Below, in pieces: positions 1 to 9,731 of a DNA stretch of 64,000 nt; the stretch's first letter is position 1; each line of letters begins with the position of its first letter. The position numbers and the translations under genes were made by a program. A model generated the notes under the pieces. That model was not told the DNA's origin. It searched no databases and saw nothing but the letters and a program-made list of their open reading frames with translations. Source of the DNA: Saprospiraceae bacterium (GTDB lineage: Bacteria > Bacteroidota > Bacteroidia > Chitinophagales > Saprospiraceae); contig BQJU01000031.1 in assembly GCA_021604865.1 (NCBI GenBank), positions 1 to 64,000 of the forward strand, read 5' to 3'.

Positions 1-3000
1 CATACCATGACCAATTGTTTGGAATGCCATTCCAGTGGTTATGAAGGCACACCAACCGATTGTGCAGCCTGCCATACCGTTGACTTTAATCAAACGACCA
101 ATCCGAATCACAATAGCTTAGGTATTCCGATGGATTGCGCCTCCTGTCATACCACGGAACCAGGGTGGAGTCCGGCTACCTTTGATATTCACGACGATTA
201 TTATGTCCTAAATGGCGCACATACCGCCATTTCCAATGATTGTGCGACCTGCCACAACGGGGATTACAACAATACCCCAAATACCTGTGCGGGTTGCCAT
301 ACTGAGGATTTCAATCAAACCAGTGATCCTGATCATGAGGCAGCGCAATTTCCGATGGATTGTGAAAGCTGCCATACCGAAACGGCCTGGGTACCTTCCA
401 CCTTTAATCATGATGAATTCTTTGTGATGACGGGCGCCCACATTCCCATTGCCAATGATTGTGTGGCTTGCCATCATGGCGATTATACCAATACACCAAA
501 TACTTGTGCGGGTTGCCATACCCAGGATTATACCCAAACGGTGAATCCAAACCATACGGCATTAAATCTGCCAAACGATTGCGCAAGCTGCCATACCACC
601 GAGCCCGATTGGATGCCTGCTTCTTTTGACATTCACAATGATTATTATGTGCTAAATGGCGCGCATGCTGCCATTGCCAATGATTGTGCCACTTGTCACA
701 ACGGAGATTACAACAATACGCCAAATACCTGTTTTGGCTGTCATACCGAGGATTTCAACAATACCACCAATCCGAATCATGCGGCGGCTCAATTTTCAAC
801 CGATTGCCAAAGCTGTCATTCGGAAAGTGAATGGGTACCTACTACCTTTGATCATGATGGCCAGTATTTTCCGATTTATAGCGGTGCACATGATGGCGAA
901 TGGAGTGATTGTATTGATTGTCACACCAATCCAGCAAACTATACTGAGTTTAGCTGTACGAACTGTCATGAAATCTCACAAACAGAAGAGGAACACGAAG
1001 GAGTTGGCGGTTATATTTATGAAAACACGGCTTGTCTGGCTTGCCACCCAACGGGAGATGCCGATAATGTTTTTGATCACAACTCGACCAATTTCCCACT
1101 TACCGGTGCACATAATATGGTCAACTGTATAGACTGTCACACCAACGGTTATATTGGCACACCAACCGATTGTGCAGCCTGCCATACCGTTGATTTTAAT
1201 CAAACGACCAATCCGAATCACAATAGCTTAGGCATTCCGATGGATTGCGCAAGCTGTCATAGCACGGAACCAGGATGGAGTCCGGCGGCCTTTGATATTC
1301 ACGACGATTATTATGTCTTAAATGGAGCTCATACCGCCATCTCCAACGATTGCGCCTCTTGCCATAATGGAGATTATAATAATACACCAAATACCTGTAC
1401 GGGTTGCCATACTGAAGATTTTAATCAAACCAGTGATCCTGATCATCAGGCGGCGCAATTCCCGATGGATTGTGAAAGCTGCCATACCGAAACGGCCTGG
1501 GTGCCTTCCACCTTTAATCATGATGAATTCTTTGTGATGACGGGCGCCCACATTCCCATTGCCAATGATTGTGTGGCTTGCCATCAGGGCGACTATACCA
1601 ATACACCAAATACTTGTGCGGGATGCCATACCCAGGATTATACCCAAACAGTGAATCCAAACCATACGGCATTAAATCTGCCAAACGATTGCGCCAGTTG
1701 CCATACCACCGAGCCGGATTGGATGCCTGCTGCTTTTGACATTCACAATGATTATTATGCGCTAAATGGCGCTCATGCGATCATTGCTAATGATTGTGCC
1801 ACTTGTCACAATGGAGATTACAACAATACACCAAATACCTGTTTCGGTTGTCATGCACAGGATTATAATCAAACGGCGAATCCAAACCACGCAGCGGCTC
1901 AATTCCCAACCGACTGTCAAAGTTGCCATACGGAAAGCGAGTGGATTCCATCAACTTTTGATCATAATAGTTTCTATCCGATTACCGGGGCACATACGGC
2001 TATTGCCAATGATTGCAATGCTTGTCATAATGGGGATTATGTAAATACGCCAAATACTTGTTTCGGCTGCCACGCACAGGATTATAACCTAACGACAAAT
2101 CCAAACCACGCAGTGGCTCAATTCCCAACCGATTGTCAAACCTGTCATACGGAAACATCCTGGATACCTTCATCTTTTGATCACGATGTTATCTATCCAT
2201 TTACCGGAGCTCACATTCCCATTGCCAATGATTGTGAATCCTGCCACAACGGCAATTATACCAATACGCCAAATACTTGTGCGGGATGCCATACGCAGCA
2301 TTATAACCAAAGCACCAATCCAAATCACCAGGTACTAGGTCTGCCTATTGATTGTGAAAGCTGTCATACCACAGATCCCGATTGGATGCCTGCTTCTTTT
2401 GACATTCACAACAATTATTATCAGTTAAATGGGGCGCACGCTGCCATTGCTAATGATTGTGCCACCTGTCACAATGGAGATTACAACAATACGCCAAATA
2501 CCTGTTTCGGTTGTCACGCACAAGAGTATAACCAAACGAATAATCCAAACCACGCAGCGGCTCAATTCCCAACCGATTGTCAAAGTTGCCATACGGAAAG
2601 CGAGTGGATTCCATCAACTTTTGATCATAATAGTTTCTATCCGATTACCGGGGCACATACGGCTATTGCCAATGATTGTAATGCTTGTCATAATGGGGAT
2701 TATGTAAATACGCCAAATACTTGTTTCGGCTGCCACGCACAGGATTATAACCTAACGACAAATCCAAACCACGCAGTGGCTCAATTCCCAACCGATTGTC
2801 AAAGCTGCCATACGGAAACATCCTGGATTCCTTCATCTTTTGATCACGATGTTATTTATCCATTTACCGGGGCTCACATTCCCATTGCCAATGATTGTGA
2901 ATCCTGCCACAACGGCAATTATACCAATACGCCAAATACTTGTGCGGGATGCCATACGCAGCATTACAACCAAAGCACCAATCCAAATCACCAGGTACTA

Positions 3001-3729
3001 GGTCTGCCTATTGATTGTGAAAGCTGTCATACCACAGATCCCGATTGGATGCCTGCTTCTTTTGACATTCACAACAATTATTATCAGCTAAATGGTGCGC
3101 ATGCTGCCATTGCTAATGATTGTGCAACCTGTCACAATGGAGATTACAACAATACGCCAAATACTTGTTTCGGTTGTCATGCACAGGATTATAATCAAAC
3201 GACGAATCCAAACCACGCAGCGGCTCAATTCCCAACCGACTGTCAAAGCTGCCATACGGAAACGACCTGGATTCCTGCGACTTTCGATCACAATAGTATT
3301 TATCCGATTATCGGAGCCCATACGGCTATAGCCAATAATTGTAATGCCTGCCACAATGGGGATTTCAACAACACACCTAATACTTGTTTTGGCTGTCATG
3401 CCAATGATTACAATCAGACCAACAATCCAAATCACGCAAGTGCGGGGTTCCCGACGGATTGTGAATCTTGTCATTCCCAGAATGGTTGGACGCCGGCCAC
3501 TTTTGATCATGATGGCATGTATTTCCCTATTTATGACGGAAAACACGAAGGAGAATGGAATGACTGTGTTGATTGTCATACTACTCAAGGCAATTTTTCA
3601 GTATTCAGTTGTATCGATTGCCATGAACATGATGATCCAGGAGATTTGGCTGAAGAGCATGAGGATGTATCGGGCTATACGTATGAAAGCAATGCCTGTT
3701 ATGCTTGCCATCCAAATGGAGAAGATTAG
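1..3729 (+). CDS. Giant multihaem c-type cytochrome (5' partial, at least 51 haems)
   Basis: The reading frame is open to the first base of the window, and its first codons match internal repeat units, so the true start and signal peptide lie upstream. The visible 1,240 residues hold 51 CxxCH haem c motifs in 17 triplets, about one haem per 24 residues. Each triplet is a roughly 74-residue unit carrying GAH, NDC..CH, NTPNTC.GCH, NPNH and FDH elements; the extra histidines are plausible distal ligands. A variant capping module (PIY, GEW.DC, FSC..CH, then a C..CHP motif) occurs near residues 280-360 and again at the C-terminus, as if two cassettes had been joined. It should be exported and matured by a System II machine, which is encoded at 6289-9402. 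Likely role, inferred: periplasmic or cell-surface electron storage or transfer. No catalytic domain is visible. The family is clear from the motifs; the physiological role is not. Confidence 0.93.
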   Translation, partial: HTMTNCLECHSSGYEGTPTDCAACHTVDFNQTTNPNHNSLGIPMDCASCHTTEPGWSPATFDIHDDYYVLNGAHTAISNDCATCHNGDYNNTPNTCAGCHTEDFNQTSDPDHEAAQFPMDCESCHTETAWVPSTFNHDEFFVMTGAHIPIANDCVACHHGDYTNTPNTCAGCHTQDYTQTVNPNHTALNLPNDCASCHTTEPDWMPASFDIHNDYYVLNGAHAAIANDCATCHNGDYNNTPNTCFGCHTEDFNNTTNPNHAAAQFSTDCQSCHSESEWVPTTFDHDGQYFPIYSGAHDGEWSDCIDCHTNPANYTEFSCTNCHEISQTEEEHEGVGGYIYENTACLACHPTGDADNVFDHNSTNFPLTGAHNMVNCIDCHTNGYIGTPTDCAACHTVDFNQTTNPNHNSLGIPMDCASCHSTEPGWSPAAFDIHDDYYVLNGAHTAISNDCASCHNGDYNNTPNTCTGCHTEDFNQTSDPDHQAAQFPMDCESCHTETAWVPSTFNHDEFFVMTGAHIPIANDCVACHQGDYTNTPNTCAGCHTQDYTQTVNPNHTALNLPNDCASCHTTEPDWMPAAFDIHNDYYALNGAHAIIANDCATCHNGDYNNTPNTCFGCHAQDYNQTANPNHAAAQFPTDCQSCHTESEWIPSTFDHNSFYPITGAHTAIANDCNACHNGDYVNTPNTCFGCHAQDYNLTTNPNHAVAQFPTDCQTCHTETSWIPSSFDHDVIYPFTGAHIPIANDCESCHNGNYTNTPNTCAGCHTQHYNQSTNPNHQVLGLPIDCESCHTTDPDWMPASFDIHNNYYQLNGAHAAIANDCATCHNGDYNNTPNTCFGCHAQEYNQTNNPNHAAAQFPTDCQSCHTESEWIPSTFDHNSFYPITGAHTAIANDCNACHNGDYVNTPNTCFGCHAQDYNLTTNPNHAVAQFPTDCQSCHTETSWIPSSFDHDVIYPFTGAHIPIANDCESCHNGNYTNTPNTCAGCHTQHYNQSTNPNHQVLGLPIDCESCHTTDPDWMPASFDIHNNYYQLNGAHAAIANDCATCHNGDYNNTPNTCFGCHAQDYNQTTNPNHAAAQFPTDCQSCHTETTWIPATFDHNSIYPIIGAHTAIANNCNACHNGDFNNTPNTCFGCHANDYNQTNNPNHASAGFPTDCESCHSQNGWTPATFDHDGMYFPIYDGKHEGEWNDCVDCHTTQGNFSVFSCIDCHEHDDPGDLAEEHEDVSGYTYESNACYACHPNGED
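46..1860 (+). repeat. Long-period internal repeat, 1,110 bp, in the cytochrome gene
   Basis: The segment starting near 46 recurs near 1156, an offset of exactly 1,110 bp (370 codons, five haem triplets). Triplets 1-4 match triplets 6-9 with few differences, and the capping triplet 5 lies between them. The period is a multiple of three, so the frame is kept. Confidence 0.85.
1800..3180 (+). repeat. Tandem near-identical 663-bp repeats in the cytochrome gene
   Basis: The stretch from about 1885 to 2520 recurs from about 2548 to 3180, an offset of 663 bp (221 codons, three haem triplets, nine haems). Only scattered base changes separate the copies, for example gattgcaatg against gattgtaatg. A third partial match begins near 3064. 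Such similarity points to recent duplication or ongoing gene conversion, and makes the region prone to copy-number change and to assembly collapse. Confidence 0.88.
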
Positions 3730-3751
3730 AAGCGCTTGAAAGCAATTTAAT

Positions 3752-5386
3752 ATGAATTATTTTCACCACATATTTATAACTATTTCCTTCTTGCTGCTTG
3801 GGTTTGCCCTACAGGGGCAGGAACAAACTGTATTGGAAAAAGGGAGCGTATCCTTTGTTTCTTCCCGAAATGTATATGTGAAATTTGCTTCAACTAAAAA
3901 TATCAATATTGGGGACACCTTATTTATCAATCAAAATGATGCACTGATTCCAGCATTGGTAGTCAATAACAAATCTTCCACTTCTACGGTATGTCTTCCA
4001 CTTCTCGCTGAGAAAATGCAGGTTTCTAGCGAAATAATCGCCAAAACGATTGTTAAAAAAGAAGCAAAAAAAGCAAAAGATAAAAAAGAAGAAGAAACAC
4101 CAGAACTGCCTACCATTGAGGAAGAAATTACTGCGGATGAAAAGGCCCCCACAGTGGTGATGCCTGATGAGGAACCTATTTTTAAACAAAAAATCAAAGG
4201 CCAAATTTCTGCAGCGTCATACAGTAATCTATCAGATTTCAAAAATACCCACCGGATGCGTTATGCCTTTTCTTTCCGGGGCTACAATTTGAAAAATTCA
4301 AGATTTTCAGTAGATAGTTATATTACATTCCGACATACCTTAGGCGAATGGGAAGCTGTAAATGAAAATTTGAGTCAAGCCCTCAAGGTTTATTCCCTTT
4401 CCGTAAAATATGATATTGACTCTACTTCCAGCCTGACTTTAGGTAGAAAGATTAATCCGAAAATATCCAGCATGGGTGCGATTGATGGCCTGCAATATGA
4501 AAAAACTTGGGGCAAATTTATCGTCGGAGCAATTGCGGGGTCCAGGCCGGATTATTCTGATTATAGTCTAAATTTAAATCTCTTTCAAGCGGGAGCCTAT
4601 GCTGCTTATGTGTCCAATAAACCAGGAAAATATCAACAAACGACATTCGGTTTTATTGAACAACGAAATAAATCTAATATTGACCGTCGGTTTGTGTATT
4701 TCCAACATTCGAGTGAGTTATTGAAAAATTTGAACCTGTTTAGTTCCTTTGAATTAGACCTTTATAAAAAGATCAATAACGAGTCAAAAAACACGTTGCA
4801 ACTGACCAATTTATTTCTTTCACTCCGGTACCGACTATCTAAAAAATGGCGACTTTCAATTTCTTATGACAATAGAAAAAATATTATCTATTATGAATCC
4901 TATAAAAGCTTTATTGATCAATTAATTGAAAACGAAACTCGGCAAGGTTTAAGGTTTAGTATAAATTACCGCCCTTTTAAATTTGTCACCTGGGGTGTAA
5001 ATACCAGCTGGCGTTTTCAGAAAGACAATATGAATTTATCCAAGAATCTGAATACCTATTTAAATTTCACCAAGATCCCAATACTCAATATTAGAACATC
5101 CCTCACTGCTAATTTCCTTCAAACCAATTATTTGAATAGCAAAATTTTTGGCATCAGAATCTCAAAGGAAATCATTCGAAGAAAGTTAAATGGGGATTTA
5201 TATTTTCGCATGTTGGACTATCAATACAGAAATAGTGAAAATACCGTACATCAAAATATTGGCGGAGCAAGCCTTTCCTTTAGATTAATGAAACAACTTA
5301 CGTTATACGCATACTACGAAGGAACATTTGACAATCGTGATCAAACCTATCACAGGATTAATACCAAAATCATTCAGCGGTTTTAA
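3752..5386 (+). CDS. Outer-membrane beta-barrel protein next to multihaem cytochrome
   Basis: A 544-residue exported protein with a signal peptide (hydrophobic segment at about 5-20 ending ALQGQ). A small beta-rich domain follows (about 25-90), then a charged Lys/Glu-rich linker (about 95-140). From about 150 on it consists of alternating hydrophobic/polar strands and ends in an aromatic residue (QRF), as outer-membrane barrels do. It starts 22 bp after the cytochrome stop, so the two are probably co-transcribed. Pairing of a multihaem cytochrome with an outer-membrane barrel recalls porin-cytochrome conduits, but no homology to MtrB-type porins can be claimed from reading alone. Function unknown; membrane location fairly sure. 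Confidence 0.7.
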   Translation: MNYFHHIFITISFLLLGFALQGQEQTVLEKGSVSFVSSRNVYVKFASTKNINIGDTLFINQNDALIPALVVNNKSSTSTVCLPLLAEKMQVSSEIIAKTIVKKEAKKAKDKKEEETPELPTIEEEITADEKAPTVVMPDEEPIFKQKIKGQISAASYSNLSDFKNTHRMRYAFSFRGYNLKNSRFSVDSYITFRHTLGEWEAVNENLSQALKVYSLSVKYDIDSTSSLTLGRKINPKISSMGAIDGLQYEKTWGKFIVGAIAGSRPDYSDYSLNLNLFQAGAYAAYVSNKPGKYQQTTFGFIEQRNKSNIDRRFVYFQHSSELLKNLNLFSSFELDLYKKINNESKNTLQLTNLFLSLRYRLSKKWRLSISYDNRKNIIYYESYKSFIDQLIENETRQGLRFSINYRPFKFVTWGVNTSWRFQKDNMNLSKNLNTYLNFTKIPILNIRTSLTANFLQTNYLNSKIFGIRISKEIIRRKLNGDLYFRMLDYQYRNSENTVHQNIGGASLSFRLMKQLTLYAYYEGTFDNRDQTYHRINTKIIQRF

Positions 5387-5426
5387 CCTATAATTTTAAA
5401 TCACCGCTGAAAAAACAGACTATGTT

Positions 5427-6200
5427 ATGAAATTCCAAAATTTGAATACTACCCTACTCCTAATACTTGCTTTATTCATCGCTTCTTGTGATTCAAAACC
5501 TCGGGTAATAGAAAGTGAGTCAGTAACGGAAACAGCTAGTGCGAATACTTCCCCGCTAGTACCTGAAGGTCCTTTAGTGTCTGATGCAGTTTCCGATGAC
5601 CACAAAGTTGTGGTAGAAGAAGCATTAAACACAGAAAGATACACCTACTTAAATGTCTCTGAAAATGGCAAGGAATATTGGGTTGCCATTTCGAAAAGGG
5701 AGGTCGAGATTGGTGAAACCTATTATTTTAAGGGAGGATTATTGAAGAAAAACTTTTTCAGTCAGGAATTCAACCGGGTATTTGAGACAGTGTATCTGGT
5801 GTCAAATTTCTGGAAACAACCTACAAGTAGTGAGTCGGCATTAGACGAGGCTTTTGCTAAAATGCAGGGCAGTGAAGCGATCCCCAATTTAGAAGTTGGT
5901 AAAATTGAGCAAGCCGCTGGTGCCATAAAATTGTCTGATCTATTCTCCAACAAGGAAAAATACAATGGTCAATTGGTTAAAGTGACTGGCAAATGTGTCA
6001 AAGTAAACCCTAAGATAATGAACCGAAATTGGGTGCATATCCAGGATGGCTCGGGTGAAAATCTCGATTTAACGGTCACAACAGCGGAAAGCATCCCTTT
6101 AGGCGCAGTGGTTACTGTGGAAGGAACGATTGCCTTAGACAAAGATTTTGGGGCAGGGTATCGCTATGATATTATTATGGAAGGGTCGGTATTGAAGTAG
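5427..6200 (+). CDS. OB-fold lipoprotein of the cytochrome block
   Basis: A 257-residue lipoprotein: the signal peptide ends in a lipobox (LFIASC, Cys 21). After a low-complexity Ser/Thr/Glu stretch come two beta-rich parts. The second, about residues 170-257, has the pattern YNGQLVKVTGKC, NWVHIQDGSG, VTVEGTIALD, typical of small OB-fold nucleic-acid-binding-like domains that also occur in periplasmic lipoproteins. It lies between the outer-membrane barrel and the cytochrome assembly gene with short gaps (40 and 88 bp), suggesting a job in cytochrome maturation or surface assembly. That role is inferred from context only. Confidence 0.6.
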   Translation: MKFQNLNTTLLLILALFIASCDSKPRVIESESVTETASANTSPLVPEGPLVSDAVSDDHKVVVEEALNTERYTYLNVSENGKEYWVAISKREVEIGETYYFKGGLLKKNFFSQEFNRVFETVYLVSNFWKQPTSSESALDEAFAKMQGSEAIPNLEVGKIEQAAGAIKLSDLFSNKEKYNGQLVKVTGKCVKVNPKIMNRNWVHIQDGSGENLDLTVTTAESIPLGAVVTVEGTIALDKDFGAGYRYDIIMEGSVLK

Positions 6201-6288
6201 TTTTGAGGGGGCAGGTGTCAGGTCGGTTTTGCGATAGGCTTTGTTGTCTGAAAATGAGGTATGTAATTACAATTGAAAAAAATCTGAA

Positions 6289-9200
6289 ATGAAAATTCTG
6301 AAAAAAATTATAGATAGGCTTTTCTCTACGTCTATGGCAGGCTTGTATATGATCCTGTTTGCCTTTGCCATTGGGGCAGCCACTTTTATTGAAAATGACT
6401 TCGGGACGAGTTCAGCCCAAAAGGTGATTTTTAAATCCTGGTGGTTTGAATTGTTATTGCTATTGTTTGGCATTTCCATCCTGGTCAATGTTTTCCGTTT
6501 CCGAATGATTCAACAAAAAAAATGGGCAATTTTTGCTTTTCATATCTCCATGATCATCATCCTGTTGGGAGCAGGGGTAACCCGGTATTTCGGTTTTGAA
6601 GGGATGATGCACATCCGGGAAGATAGTACGTCCAATTCTTTTTTAAGGGCTGAAACCTACCTCGTGTTTGAAGCCATACACCAGGGTGAAAAATATCGCT
6701 TCGACGATCCAGTGCTCTTTGCCACTTTGGGTAATAATCATTGGAAAGAATCCTACCTTATAGGCGGGCAGGAAGTCACGGTCGAAGTATTGGATTTTAT
6801 GCCGAATCCCGAAGAAGTAATGATAGATGACGACAACGGCAAACCCGTGATAAAAGTTGTCATTGGTGGTGCAAATGGAAGAGAGGAGTATTATGTAAAA
6901 TATGGGGATCAAACCAGGATTCGCAACACCTTGTTCAATTTTGGCAACGCCGAAAACCCTGTTGCTTTTAATATCAAATACGAGGATGGCCAATTGTTTT
7001 TCAAGGCCCCAACGGCCTTTTCCCAAACACAAATGTCGACCCAACAAACAGATAGCCTACCCCAGGGTCAATACCATCCTTTACTGCTGCGCAGTCTATA
7101 TGCAAGCGGTGAGCAAAGTTTTGTTTTTGGTATGTTTTCACCCAATGCTCGCGTGGAACTTTCTTCTTCCGATCAAAAAATGGCAAGCAACAGTTCTGCA
7201 GGATTAAAAATAAGGGTAAGCAATGGGGCGGATACTCAGGAAAACTTCATTTTTGGCGCACAAGGTGTGGAAGGGCGCCCACGGATTTTCAGCGTTGGTG
7301 ATATCAGTTTGGCGATTGCTTATGGTGCCAAAAGGGTGGAACTTCCCTTTGCCTTGAAATTGCGGGATTTTATCCTCGAAAAATACCCGGGCACCAATAG
7401 TGCAGCTTCCTATGCAAGTGAAGTCACTCTATTTGACTCAAGAAACAACCAGCAGGAAGATATAAGAATCTATATGAATCACATTTTGGATCACGACGGG
7501 TATCGCTTTTTCCAGTCTTCCTTTGATCAGGATGAATTGGGTACCTACCTCAGTGTCAATCACGATTGGTGGGGTACCTGGATTTCTTATCTTGGCTATG
7601 CGATATTAACCATTGGCATGATACTTACCTTCTTTAGCGAAAAAAGTCGCTTCAGGCAATTGGCTAAACAGCTAAAAAAAGGGCGACAAGCCGAAAAAGC
7701 AATCGCGACCATACTCATTGGTTTCCTGATGGCTTTTGCACCACCGGCACAGGGTAATACGCCTCCTGTCAGTAGTATTAAAACGATCCATTTAAGCCAT
7801 ACCGCCAAATTTGGGCAGCTGGTCATGCAAGACCACCGAGGAAGGATGAAACCCATGAATACCTATACCAATGAAATAGTACGAAAGTTATCGAGAAAAG
7901 AAACGCTTTATGGCCTTACGCCCGAACAAATTGTACTCGGCATGGCAGCCCACCCAAAAGATTGGTATGATATTCCGCTGATAAAAATGGGAAAACATGA
8001 TAAAACAAAAGAGCTGATCCCTGTTGAGGGGAAATTGGCAGCCTATAGTGATTTTTTTGATGAAAATGGTCAGTATAAATTGAAAGAATACGTCAGGGCA
8101 GCCTATAATACCCCAAAAAAGGATAGGGGCGTTTTTGAAAAGGAGATGATGAAACTCGACGAAAAGGTAAACATTTGCAGTATGGTCTTTTCGGGGAGTT
8201 TTATGAAGGTATTCCCTGTTCCCGGCGACTCAAATAATCATTGGGAATCCCCCACCAATAACAATCACCAGCATACCCATACCGAAGCTTCTTTTGCCCA
8301 AAGATTTTATGCCGCTTATATTCCAACCATACAAACGGCATTACATGAAAACGACTGGAGCTTGGCAGATCGATTGGTTGCCGAATTAGGTCAATACCAG
8401 GCTAAATACGGTAGTGCTGTGCTCCCATCAAAGACAAAAGTCAGCGCAGAATTATTACTCAACAAACTGGATATATTCAGCAGATTAGGGAAAATTTACG
8501 CCTTATTAGGGCTGTTATTTCTGACCCTTCTTTTCACTTCCGTTTTTAAACCAAGCCTCAATCTGGAGATTCCTTCTAAAATTGCAGTTGGCCTTTTTCT
8601 TTTGAGCTTTATCATGCATGCTTTTGGTTTGGGCCTAAGGTGGTATGTTTCTGGTAGAGCGCCCTGGAGCAACGGATATGAATCCATGATTTATATTGCC
8701 TTTACTACCGTATTAGCAGGCGTGATCTTTGGCCGAAAAGCATTGGGCAGTTTGGCGGCTACTTGTATACTTTCTTCGACCATTTTAATGGTGGCCGGGC
8801 TCAGCTGGCTTGATCCTGAAATCACCCCTCTTGTTCCGGTATTAAAATCGTATTGGCTTACGATTCATGTTTCTTTGGAAGCGGGCAGTTATGGTTTTTT
8901 GATGCTTGGTGCACTTATCGGTGTATTGAACCTGATTTTTATGATTTTTAAAACGCAGAAAAATGCCAACAATGTCAACCGCATTGTCAAGGAAATGACC
9001 CAAATCAGTGAAATGACCCTCATTGGCGGTTTGTTTATGATCAGTATTGGCACCTATCTGGGTGGCGTTTGGGCTAATGAATCATGGGGCAGGTATTGGG
9101 GATGGGATGCAAAGGAAACCTGGGCCTTGGTGACCATTTTGGTTTATGCATTCATTCTTCACATGCGATTTATTCCCGGTTTTAGAGGCCCTTATGCTTT

Positions 9201-9402
9201 TAATGTGGCCTCTCTTTTTGGATGGGCATCGGTGATTATGACCTATTTTGGGGTCAATTATTATCTCTCGGGCCTACATTCCTACGCGGCAGGTGATCCG
9301 GTTCCGATTCCTTCTTTTGTTTATTATGCGGTGGCTATCTTGACGGTTATCAGCTTGTTGGCCCTTTGGCGCAATTGGCGGTTTGACCGGGCTAAAAAAT
9401 AA
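6289..9402 (+). CDS. ccsBA: Fused ResB-CcsA cytochrome c assembly protein (System II)
   Basis: A 1,037-residue inner-membrane protein that should export haem and attach it to CxxCH motifs of apocytochromes. The N-terminal half is ResB-like: three membrane segments within the first 110 residues, a large periplasmic part (about 110-420) and a fourth segment near 430-450. A second periplasmic part with a His-rich stretch near 645-665 follows, then the CcsA half with about eight membrane segments. The haem-handling tryptophan-rich motif WGRYWGWDAKETW is at 933-945. Single-chain fusions of this size are usual in Bacteroidota and Epsilonproteobacteria. Its place behind the 51-haem gene suggests a dedicated assembly factor. 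Confidence 0.93.
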   Translation: MKILKKIIDRLFSTSMAGLYMILFAFAIGAATFIENDFGTSSAQKVIFKSWWFELLLLLFGISILVNVFRFRMIQQKKWAIFAFHISMIIILLGAGVTRYFGFEGMMHIREDSTSNSFLRAETYLVFEAIHQGEKYRFDDPVLFATLGNNHWKESYLIGGQEVTVEVLDFMPNPEEVMIDDDNGKPVIKVVIGGANGREEYYVKYGDQTRIRNTLFNFGNAENPVAFNIKYEDGQLFFKAPTAFSQTQMSTQQTDSLPQGQYHPLLLRSLYASGEQSFVFGMFSPNARVELSSSDQKMASNSSAGLKIRVSNGADTQENFIFGAQGVEGRPRIFSVGDISLAIAYGAKRVELPFALKLRDFILEKYPGTNSAASYASEVTLFDSRNNQQEDIRIYMNHILDHDGYRFFQSSFDQDELGTYLSVNHDWWGTWISYLGYAILTIGMILTFFSEKSRFRQLAKQLKKGRQAEKAIATILIGFLMAFAPPAQGNTPPVSSIKTIHLSHTAKFGQLVMQDHRGRMKPMNTYTNEIVRKLSRKETLYGLTPEQIVLGMAAHPKDWYDIPLIKMGKHDKTKELIPVEGKLAAYSDFFDENGQYKLKEYVRAAYNTPKKDRGVFEKEMMKLDEKVNICSMVFSGSFMKVFPVPGDSNNHWESPTNNNHQHTHTEASFAQRFYAAYIPTIQTALHENDWSLADRLVAELGQYQAKYGSAVLPSKTKVSAELLLNKLDIFSRLGKIYALLGLLFLTLLFTSVFKPSLNLEIPSKIAVGLFLLSFIMHAFGLGLRWYVSGRAPWSNGYESMIYIAFTTVLAGVIFGRKALGSLAATCILSSTILMVAGLSWLDPEITPLVPVLKSYWLTIHVSLEAGSYGFLMLGALIGVLNLIFMIFKTQKNANNVNRIVKEMTQISEMTLIGGLFMISIGTYLGGVWANESWGRYWGWDAKETWALVTILVYAFILHMRFIPGFRGPYAFNVASLFGWASVIMTYFGVNYYLSGLHSYAAGDPVPIPSFVYYAVAILTVISLLALWRNWRFDRAKK

Positions 9403-9731
9403 GTTGAAGCTACTGCAAATGAGGGGACGACCAACCTCTGGTCGAAAACAATGGCGTAATGACGCCCTATCCTACTTGGCCCGCGAAGTGGTCTAAGTGC
9501 TTCATGTTTGGAGGTAAAATAATACAGGCCGGTAGCGTCTAATGCTTAATCTAAAACAACGGCCACATTCTCTCAACCAAACCAACCAACCACTCATTTC
9601 GCCTTTCCTCCCCTACCCTTTTCCTCTAATATTGTATTGTCTTCGAAATTGAAGACTTAGTTCATGTTTAGTTCATGTTTGGCCTCCAAACATGAACTCG
9701 TAATAAACTTTCAACTAAAAATCCATTTAAA
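9403..9731. other. 329-bp intergenic region with direct and inverted repeats
   Basis: No credible gene is seen here. It contains short hairpins (CGACCA/TGGTCG near 9430; GTCTTC/GAAGAC at 9639-9656) and a direct repeat TTAGTTCATGTT around 9657-9680 leading into a perfect inverted repeat listed separately. The word TTCATGTTTGGAGG at 9501-9514 shares its core with the inverted repeat. This is probably the promoter and regulatory region of the next lipoprotein gene. Confidence 0.5.
9670..9698. promoter_or_regulatory. Perfect 13-bp inverted repeat upstream of lipoprotein gene
   Basis: Arms AGTTCATGTTTGG (9670-9682) and CCAAACATGAACT (9686-9698) are exact reverse complements around a 3-base centre. 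It sits 33 bp before the ATG at 9732. There is no T-tract, so an operator or mRNA hairpin is likelier than a terminator. Confidence 0.5.

Noticed and set aside
46-3700. Regular repeats at 1-3700 as a possible CRISPR array or satellite
   Set aside because: The repeats are in frame, encode CxxCH haem motifs, and have no spacer-repeat structure.
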